64,000 bases of DNA from Prevotella sp. (GTDB lineage Bacteria; Bacteroidota; Bacteroidia; Bacteroidales; Bacteroidaceae). The translations under genes and the position numbers were made by a program. Below are positions 58,266 through 64,000 of the stretch, piece after piece. The stretch's first letter is position 1. The number at the start of each line of letters is the position of its first letter. Below the pieces are notes generated by a model. It had not been told where the DNA came from. It searched no databases and worked only from the letters and a program-made list of their open reading frames with translations. The stretch is taken from NCBI GenBank assembly GCA_016281815.1, contig JAEEJK010000068.1, forward strand, positions 62,001 through 126,000, read 5' to 3'.

Positions 58266-59765
58266 CTAATCGCTTGAACGGGTTGCCTGCCGGGCCAGAT
58301 AAGTGAACACGTGGTCCATATCGGGTTGGTGGAATTCCTGCTTCAGGGCATCGGGTGTGCCCATTGCCTTGATCTTGCCGTCAACCATGATGGAGATGCG
58401 GTCGCAGTACTCGGCCTCGTCCATGTAATGGGTGGTCACGAAGACGGTGATGCCGCGGCTGGCAGCATCGTAGATGAGTTCCCAGAACTGTCGGCGCGTG
58501 GCGGGGTCTACACCGCCAGTAGGTTCGTCGAGGAACACCACGCCTGGTTCATGGAAGATGCTCACCGAGAATGCGAGTTTCTGCTTCCAACCCAATGGGA
58601 GGCTTTTTACGAGCGTGTGTTTATGGTCGGCGAACTGCAGACGTTCCAGGAGGTCATCGGTCTTCTGGCGTATCTCATCGTCGCTCATCCCATAGATGCC
58701 TGCGAAGAGACGGATGTTTTCGGCGACGGTCAAGTCCTCGTAGAGAGAGAATTTCTGCGACATATAGCCGATGTGTTTCTTGATCTGCTCATATTCCGTG
58801 CGGATGTCGTAGCCCGCGACGCGGCCCGTGCCGCTGGTCGGCTGGTTCAGGCCTGTCAGCATGTGCATGGCGGTGGTCTTGCCAGCGCCGTTGGCACCGA
58901 GGAATCCGAATATCTCGCCCTTCTTCACGGTGAAAGAGATATCATCGACAGCACGGAAGTTTCCGAAGGCTTTCACCAGATGCTCCACCTCGATGACGTT
59001 GGCTGTTGGCTGTTGGCCGTTGGCTGTTGGAGATTGTGAAAGTGAAGCATCCTCATCACCTGAGTCTCTGACAATCGGTGGCGGACTGAAGATGTCCTTG
59101 AACTGTTCGAGAATCTCCTCCGGCGTGCCGATGCCGCGAATCCTGCCATGGTCGAGGAAGGCCACACGCTCGCAGCGGCGCACCTCGTCGAGATAGGGTG
59201 TGGAGGCCACGATGGTGATGCCCCGTTCCTTCAGTGTGCCGAGCATTTCCCATAACTCCTTGCGACTTACCGGGTCGACACCTGTGGTCGGTTCGTCGAG
59301 AAACAGCACACTGGGCTGGTGCACCAACGCGCAACTCAGCGCCAGTTTCTGTTTCATGCCACCGGAGAGAGCCCCTGCCCTGCGATTCTTGAAACGCTCT
59401 ATCTGCGAGTAGATGGCCTTGATGGTGTCGTAGCCCTCTCTGATGGTGGTGCCGAAAAGCGTGGCGAAGAACTCCAGGTTCTCTTCGACAGTCAGGTCCT
59501 GATACAGCGAGAACTTCCCCGGCATATAGCCCACACGCTTGCGTATCTCCTGCATCTGCCTCACCACGTCGAAACCATCAACGGTGGCGGAACCATTCTC
59601 AGGCAGCAGCAATGAGCAGAGGATGCGGTACATCGATGTCTTGCCGGCACCGTCAGGACCTATCAGTCCGAACACCTCGCCCTTGCCGACGGTGAACGAC
59701 ACATCATCGAGTGCCTTCACCGCGCCATAACTCTTGCTGATATGATTGACTTCAATGGCATTCAT
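58266..59765 (-). CDS. Fused double ABC ATPase (YbhF-like)
   Basis: One 499-residue chain with two nucleotide-binding domains. NBD1: Walker A GPDGAGKTS (residues 36-44, with Asp replacing the usual Asn), signature LSGGMKQKLALS, Walker B VLFLDEPTTGVDP. NBD2 (from about 258): Walker A GANGAGKTT, a degenerate signature LPLGWKQKLAFS in place of LSGG, Walker B VVFLDEPTGGVDP. A Ser/Gln/Pro-rich linker near 245 joins them. This matches YbhF of drug exporters. The non-canonical second signature suggests unequal ATP sites. Confidence 0.94.
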   Translation of the reverse strand: MNAIEVNHISKSYGAVKALDDVSFTVGKGEVFGLIGPDGAGKTSMYRILCSLLLPENGSATVDGFDVVRQMQEIRKRVGYMPGKFSLYQDLTVEENLEFFATLFGTTIREGYDTIKAIYSQIERFKNRRAGALSGGMKQKLALSCALVHQPSVLFLDEPTTGVDPVSRKELWEMLGTLKERGITIVASTPYLDEVRRCERVAFLDHGRIRGIGTPEEILEQFKDIFSPPPIVRDSGDEDASLSQSPTANGQQPTANVIEVEHLVKAFGNFRAVDDISFTVKKGEIFGFLGANGAGKTTAMHMLTGLNQPTSGTGRVAGYDIRTEYEQIKKHIGYMSQKFSLYEDLTVAENIRLFAGIYGMSDDEIRQKTDDLLERLQFADHKHTLVKSLPLGWKQKLAFSVSIFHEPGVVFLDEPTGGVDPATRRQFWELIYDAASRGITVFVTTHYMDEAEYCDRISIMVDGKIKAMGTPDALKQEFHQPDMDHVFTYLARQATRSSD

Positions 59766-59779
59766 GAGGGATGTTTTAG

Positions 59780-59849
59780 TTCATAGTTCATAGTTCATAG
59801 TTCATAGTTCATAGTTCATAGTTCATAGTTTATAGTTCATAGTTCATAG
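59780..59849. repeat. TTCATAG heptamer tract (hlyD-ATPase gap)
   Basis: Ten uninterrupted units, one reading TTTATAG, 14 nt upstream of the ATPase start codon and downstream of hlyD. In the transcript sense it reads CTATGAA, with TGA in every unit. Confidence 0.9.
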
Positions 59850-59850
59850 G

Positions 59851-59878
59851 TGGCGGACGCGATACATCGCGTCCCTAC
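59851..59878. repeat. REP-like palindrome, second copy
   Basis: GGACGCGATACATCGCGTCC (59855-59874), the reverse complement of the palindrome at 25053-25072, with matching flanks on both sides (GTAGG and GCC). Single unit, no tandem expansion. Confidence 0.85.
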
Positions 59879-59913
59879 CAGTAGCACCGCCATCTTCGCA
59901 GTGGTAATCATAA

Positions 59914-59976
59914 TTCTTAATTCTTAATTCTTAATTCTTAATCCTTAATTCTTCATTCTTCACTCTTCACTCTTCA
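59914..59976 (-). repeat. TTCTTAA/CTCTTCA heptamer tract at hlyD 3' end
   Basis: Nine contiguous 7-bp units drifting from TTCTTAA to TTCTTCA to CTCTTCA. The hlyD stop (59960-59962) lies inside; the last residues of HlyD are encoded by the tract. Confidence 0.85.
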
Positions 59977-60946
59977 CTCTCATTCCTCCATACATGCCGA
60001 TTTTCACGAAGCCATCGTTCTTGATGGCAATTTTGACGGCATATACCAGATCGGCGCGCTCATTGTCGGTGAGGATGGTCTTGGGCGTGAACTCGGAGCG
60101 CGAGGAAATCCATGAGATGGTGCCATCATACTCCTTTTTCTGTCCGTCGCCATAATCGGCGAATACTTTCACCTTCTGTCCCACTTTTACGTTCTGCAGT
60201 TGCGCTGAGGTGACATAGGCTCTCAGAAACATGTTCTGTGTATCGGCCATCTTGAACAGGGGTTTGCCGGTGGTGACAAATTCGTCTTTCTCTACATATT
60301 TCTCAAGCACGGTGCCAGTGAACGGAGCCACTACTTCGGTATTGGCGATTTGGTCATCAATCTGACGTATCTGGGCCTCCAGACCGGCTGCCTGCGCTTC
60401 GATGCCGTCGATCTGTGCTGCTATCCCTGTGCTCTGCTCCGACAGACTGGCATTGTTGCTCCGTATCTGGTCACGGGTGGCTTCCAACTGCTTTTCCAGC
60501 ACCTTGATCTGGTAACTGATATCGTCGAGTTGCTTGCGCGGCACGGCACCATCTTTGACCAGTTCGGTGAAGCGCTGGTGCTCGCGCCGGGCATTGGCTA
60601 TCTGCTGGGTGATGGACGACACCTGTCTCTCAAGGTCAAGTTGGCGGCTGTCGGTGGCCTTGCGTGACGAAGCCAACTGCCGTTTGCTGGCATTTAGTTG
60701 TCCACGGGAAGCCTCGAGTTGCTCCTTTTTCTGCTGCAACTGATAGGCATCAATGCGTCCTGCGACATGGCCGTTCTTCACCTCCTCTCCCTCTGCGACA
60801 TCGAAGTATTTCAGTTCTCCTGTCGATTTGGCGGAGATGGTGACCTCTGTGGCCTCGAAGATGCCGGTGGCATCATATTCATTCTCCTTGTTTCCGCAAG
60901 CGGACATTGTCATAGCCAGGCTTGCCAATATGAATATCTTTTTCAT
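59960..60946 (-). CDS. HlyD-family periplasmic adaptor (YbhG-like)
   Basis: A 328-residue membrane-fusion protein linking the ABC exporter to TolC. Signal/lipobox region at the N-terminus (SLAMTMSACGN, Cys17), first lipoyl half (ATEVTISAKSTGELKYFDVAEGE), long coiled-coil (about 70-195), second lipoyl half (TEVVAPFTGTVLEKYVEKDEFV) and beta-barrel. The Cys makes a lipoprotein likely. The C-terminal KSEE and the stop come from a 7-bp repeat tract. Lies 26 nt after tolC. Confidence 0.93.
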   Translation of the reverse strand: MKKIFILASLAMTMSACGNKENEYDATGIFEATEVTISAKSTGELKYFDVAEGEEVKNGHVAGRIDAYQLQQKKEQLEASRGQLNASKRQLASSRKATDSRQLDLERQVSSITQQIANARREHQRFTELVKDGAVPRKQLDDISYQIKVLEKQLEATRDQIRSNNASLSEQSTGIAAQIDGIEAQAAGLEAQIRQIDDQIANTEVVAPFTGTVLEKYVEKDEFVTTGKPLFKMADTQNMFLRAYVTSAQLQNVKVGQKVKVFADYGDGQKKEYDGTISWISSRSEFTPKTILTDNERADLVYAVKIAIKNDGFVKIGMYGGMRVKSEE

Positions 60947-60972
60947 CTTTTTTGTAAGTTCTTGATGGGGAA

Positions 60973-62256
60973 TCAGTTGTTGGTGGTATATTTGTTGTCG
61001 TAAACCTGTTTCAGCATCTGGATCTCATGCATCGACTGCTGCACCTTGGCGGCATTCTCTTGGTTTATTTCCCTGATCAGGTCGTTCACATCGATGATGC
61101 CGTGAGAGAGTTTTGACTCAGCAGCCTTGCGGACCGAAGAACGGAGCGCGATGATTTCCTCGTCTTCGGTCATCAGTTTCCTGTAACGGGCCATTTCCTC
61201 ATTTTCCTGTATCTGCTCCAGTTGATTGTTGAAGATGAATACGTCGCGGCTGTTTTCTGTCATTTCACGCTGCAACCGTATCTTCGCCTTGTCATTCTTC
61301 CGGGTGTAGAGCGCGCCGAGGTTCCATGTGAGGCGGGCACCAATCATCCCATTGAGGCTCCAACTATGACTCATCATATCCTCAAACATGTTGTAGCCGG
61401 GATAGCCATAGTAACCCTGGGCAAACACCCCGAGTTTCGGCATCAGTGCGGCATCGAGCGCTTTCTCCTGTGCGTCAGCCAGACGGAGTTGGGCGTCAAA
61501 GAAACGCATCTCTGGACGGTTGTTTGTGGCGCCCATTTCCGTGACAGCCGGTTTCTGCGGACTCTTCACCTCTATGCCGCAGAATGTGGAGAGCATGTTC
61601 TGCAGCATCCGTTTCTGTGACACCAGACTGATGTTTTGCTGGACGACATTCAGGCGTTCTGCCTTCACATTTTTCAGATCGCTCTCAGCCGCAGTGCCGT
61701 GCTTCACCATGGAGGCCAGTTTCTTCTCATTGCCTGCCAGCAGTTCCTGCAAGTCGTTGTTCAACTGTATTTGGTCTTCAAGCAGCAGCAACGAGAAGTA
61801 CATCTCATTCACCCGCTTTCTGACTTGATAGAGATTCACCTCTGTCTGTGCAGCCTGCACCTTCCCCTGCTCGCGGGCGATCCTTTTCTGACTGCTGATC
61901 ATGCCGCCGTCGAACACCGTCTGATTCACGTCAATCCCCACCCGGTACTGGTCTTTTCTCAATCCCTGCATGTCGAGCCCCATCTGCTGGTAAAGATGCT
62001 GGAACTGCTCGGGAAAGTTGGCCACGTCACTCTGGTAGGTGGCCTGTGCCATCGCCGAAATCTGCGGCAGCCAACCCTTCTGGATGTTTGCCACCGTCAA
62101 GTCGGTGGTTTTCCCGATGAGGTCGTACTGGCGTATCAGCGGATAATTATGCTCTGCTGCCTGCTGACATTCTTCCAGTGTCTGTGCCTGAACGATCATC
62201 GGCAGCAGCATGATTCCTAAAATAATTCTTCTCATCATCAATGAAGTAGGTATCAT
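60973..62256 (-). CDS. TolC-family outer-membrane efflux protein
   Basis: A 427-residue outer-membrane channel protein. Signal peptide about 1-24 (MLLPMIVQAQ end). Two OEP repeats with long amphipathic helices (about 30-220 and 235-420) and the typical RVGIDVNQTVFDGG and GARLTWNLGALYT strands. First gene of the five-gene efflux operon, divergent from an AraC-type regulator gene. Confidence 0.93.
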   Translation of the reverse strand: MIPTSLMMRRIILGIMLLPMIVQAQTLEECQQAAEHNYPLIRQYDLIGKTTDLTVANIQKGWLPQISAMAQATYQSDVANFPEQFQHLYQQMGLDMQGLRKDQYRVGIDVNQTVFDGGMISSQKRIAREQGKVQAAQTEVNLYQVRKRVNEMYFSLLLLEDQIQLNNDLQELLAGNEKKLASMVKHGTAAESDLKNVKAERLNVVQQNISLVSQKRMLQNMLSTFCGIEVKSPQKPAVTEMGATNNRPEMRFFDAQLRLADAQEKALDAALMPKLGVFAQGYYGYPGYNMFEDMMSHSWSLNGMIGARLTWNLGALYTRKNDKAKIRLQREMTENSRDVFIFNNQLEQIQENEEMARYRKLMTEDEEIIALRSSVRKAAESKLSHGIIDVNDLIREINQENAAKVQQSMHEIQMLKQVYDNKYTTNN

Positions 62257-62287
62257 TTAATTCAAATTTCGCATTTGTTCAACTTTT

Positions 62288-62411
62288 TGGAGTTTAGGAG
62301 TTTAGGAGATTTGGAGTTTAGACAATAGAACTGATGATTCTTCGTCAATATAGGCTATGATTTACAGGAGTAATGTCTACACTCCTAAACTACCACACTC
62401 CTACACTCCTT
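62288..62411. repeat. GGAGTTTA inverted element E7
   Basis: Left arm of three octamers, inverted repeat GGAGTTTAGACA (62313-62324) and TGTCTACACTCC (62374-62385, one mismatch), right arm ending ACTCCTTTC. Interior 49 bp: ATAGAACTGATGATTC, TCGTCAATATAGG, GATTTACAGGAGTAA, close to E4. It occupies a third of the 336-bp divergent gap between tolC and the AraC gene; the remaining ~180 bp shows a weak -7 box (TATCTTCG, about 62564) before the AraC start. Confidence 0.85.
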
Positions 62412-62592
62412 TCAACTTGAGAAGGTTGAATAATTTTTATTTCACAATCCACATTGCAAAGATACGACCATTATCTTATACTTTTGCTACCCAAAGGACG
62501 AAAGAAATGTCCTTTTTGTTCGATTTCTACACAAAAATAGCATGTTTTCATCTATTTTTATTATCTTCGCATCATGTAAGCAGCAAAAAAGC

Positions 62593-63483
62593 ATGGAAAA
62601 GCAACCTCAATTGATGAACTACTCCCGTATGAAGGGAGTTTATGAAGCCCATCTCGGAGAGATACAGAAACATGCCTTCATCAGCAATGAATTGGGCATG
62701 TTCTATGGCATTCACAACATCATCTCTTTGATTCTCCATCAGCACAAGCCCCCCTTTGTCTTCAATGATTTCCGCATGGGACTTATAGCAAAAGGTCGTG
62801 CGCGCGCGAGATTCAATCTGGTGGAAAAGGATTTGAGGCCAGGAACGTTGTTTTTTGTTGGGCCGGGTGCCATCTTGCAGCCCATTTCTTTTAGCGACGA
62901 ATTGGAAGTATACGGCATCGCACTCTTCGATGATTTCCCCATGCCACAGTTGCCGTCTGCCTTCAACGGTCAGATGCGCGACTTTCAAGTGAAAGCGGAT
63001 GATGACGACATTGTCACAGCGAGGCTTATTTTCGATACCCTTTGGCATTTGGTTCACCAACCGGATTATCATCGTCAGACGGTCAGCAGTCTCGTAGCCG
63101 CCCTGATGCATCTTTACGATGGTGCCTACCATCGTCAGACCGATATGCTCCATGCCTCACAGTCGCGTGAGCAGACAATTTTTGACAGTTTTATCCAACT
63201 CGTCAACCAACACTGCGCCGAGCAACACCAGATAGGCTATTACGCGGAACGCCTGTGTCTCACCCAACGCTATCTCAGTACTGTCATCCACCGGACCAGC
63301 GGCGTTACCGCCAAGGAATGGATAGACCGTGCCCTCATCGCCCGCATCAAGGTGGAACTCATGTATACCGACAAGACCATCCTGCAAATATCAGAGGAAC
63401 TCAGTTTCCCGAACCCCTCTTTCTTCAGCAAATATTTCAAGCGGATCAACGGCATTACCCCGGGAGAATATCGTTTGGTGTAA
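62593..63483 (+). CDS. AraC-family transcriptional regulator
   Basis: A 296-residue regulator. N-terminal ~170-residue cupin-like sensing domain (FNDFRMGLIAKGRARARFNL, GPGAILQPISF), then the AraC double helix-turn-helix: first HTH in YYAERLCLTQRYLSTVIHRT, second in KTILQISEELSFPNPSFFSKYF, ending KRINGITPGEYRL. It is divergent from tolC and is likely the regulator of the efflux operon. The start at 62593 (MEKQPQ) fits the domain better than the in-frame ATG at 62542. Confidence 0.9.
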   Translation: MEKQPQLMNYSRMKGVYEAHLGEIQKHAFISNELGMFYGIHNIISLILHQHKPPFVFNDFRMGLIAKGRARARFNLVEKDLRPGTLFFVGPGAILQPISFSDELEVYGIALFDDFPMPQLPSAFNGQMRDFQVKADDDDIVTARLIFDTLWHLVHQPDYHRQTVSSLVAALMHLYDGAYHRQTDMLHASQSREQTIFDSFIQLVNQHCAEQHQIGYYAERLCLTQRYLSTVIHRTSGVTAKEWIDRALIARIKVELMYTDKTILQISEELSFPNPSFFSKYFKRINGITPGEYRLV

Positions 63484-63504
63484 CTGATGTGCAGAGAAGA
63501 GCAT

Positions 63505-64000
63505 TTAGAATAAGCCGAACAGATTGTCGTGCTCGAATAGTTCCAGGGCTTCCTCCTCCAGAGGCGTGCGCTTCACAATCTCGTTTTTTTGCCAGAATTC
63601 GCGGTTGAGGCCTTGTTTCTTGATACTTTTCAGCAGATTGTCATTGAACGCCATTTTGCTGCGTCCCTTGAAATAGCGGTCACCCACATTAAATGCGATG
63701 CCTGTAGTTTCGTAAGTGAAGTCGAGGTATTCCAAATGGGTTTTGAAATACACGCTGCTCACCTCGGTGAAATCCTTTTCGTGCTCGTAGTTGATGGTGA
63801 AAGAGTACTCTAAGGGCAGCAGCAGACCCATGCCCCTGACTTTGTGCAGCACCGTTTCGTTGAGGCCTTCACCCTCATATTTCAGCAGTTCGAAGGTGGA
63901 GGCATCGACATAAAAACTGCCCCTCACTGTCCAACGATTTTTGTTGAGAGGCTTGAAATCCAATCTATAGACAGTGCGCTCGCCGTCGCTGATAGCCTGA
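63505..64000 (-). CDS. C-terminal part of a secreted protein, cut by window edge (carboxypeptidase-like regulatory domain/DUF5686 type)
   Basis: The reading frame stays open to the last base, so only the C-terminal ~165 residues are seen. Segments ISDGERTVYRLDFKPLNKNR, GSFYVDASTFELLKYEGEG and SFTINYEHEKDFTEVSSVYF, and the end EIVKRTPLEEEALELFEHDN, resemble the C-terminal region of Bacteroidetes carboxypeptidase-like regulatory domain proteins of the outer-membrane family. Family assignment is by recollection. Convergent with the AraC gene, 21 nt apart. Confidence 0.65.
   Translation of the reverse strand, partial: QAISDGERTVYRLDFKPLNKNRWTVRGSFYVDASTFELLKYEGEGLNETVLHKVRGMGLLLPLEYSFTINYEHEKDFTEVSSVYFKTHLEYLDFTYETTGIAFNVGDRYFKGRSKMAFNDNLLKSIKKQGLNREFWQKNEIVKRTPLEEEALELFEHDNLFGLF

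Overview
The window reads as a chromosomal segment of a Bacteroidales bacterium, most likely a Prevotella-type genus. Evidence: many genes are preceded by the Bacteroidetes promoter pattern (TTTG or TTG, 19-20 bp, then TAnnTTTG) instead of -35/-10 boxes; BamA, PorG-like barrel, UppS and three OmpH/Skp proteins form one cluster; there is an S46 dipeptidyl-peptidase, a fused SecDF, DUF4271, a DUF6242-like lipoprotein and a dockerin-type secreted protein. No transposase, CRISPR array or prophage module is visible. One tRNA gene (Gln, TTG) is present.

Layout. 0.1-4.1 kb: xerD, then aroQ, an O-methyltransferase, rbfA and a LolC/E-type permease. 4.3-7.9 kb: a 1,201-residue secreted multi-module protein ending in a dockerin-like domain. 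8.2-16.3 kb (minus): envelope-biogenesis operon, in transcription order DUF6242-like lipoprotein, PorG-like barrel, uppS, bamA, three ompH/skp genes, murI. 16.7-20.5 kb (minus): S46 peptidase and a polysaccharide flippase. 20.9-24.7 kb: glycerate kinase, a lipoprotein, a Lin1244-type phage-like protein, an M48 protease. 24.8-30.5 kb: a 31-residue membrane peptide, metK, DUF4271, hemD, rnpA, yidD, tyrS, tRNA-Gln. 30.6-34.4 kb: an orphan membrane protein, kduI and kduD (uronate catabolism) separated by a mobile-looking element that encodes a four-helix-bundle protein, and an HU gene. 34.6-43.2 kb: rhomboid protease, EEP phosphatase, secDF, dapB, lepB, aat. 44.0-49.6 kb: two adjacent ECF sigma/anti-sigma modules, the second linked to a secreted protein and an outer-membrane barrel. 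49.8-52.4 kb: clpS-clpA. 52.4-56 kb: a GH30 glycosidase, a repeat-rich secreted protein and an alpha/beta hydrolase. 56-62.3 kb (minus): a complete tripartite ABC efflux operon (tolC, hlyD, fused double ATPase, two permeases), with a divergent AraC regulator. A partial gene runs off the right edge.

The most striking feature is non-coding. The intergenic spaces carry an unusually dense set of short-period repeats (7, 8 and 9 bp units), MITE-like elements and REP-like palindromes. Most short-period tracts begin within about 25 nt after a stop codon, and in xerD, the flippase gene and hlyD the repeat itself supplies the last codons and the stop. One family (8-bp units flanking a 12-bp inverted repeat GGAGTTTAGACA / TGTCTAAACTCC) occurs as compact 74-141 bp cores, as half-copies, and once enclosing a gene for an IVP/S23-type four-helix-bundle protein. 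That is the best candidate here for an undescribed mobile or repeat-propagation system.
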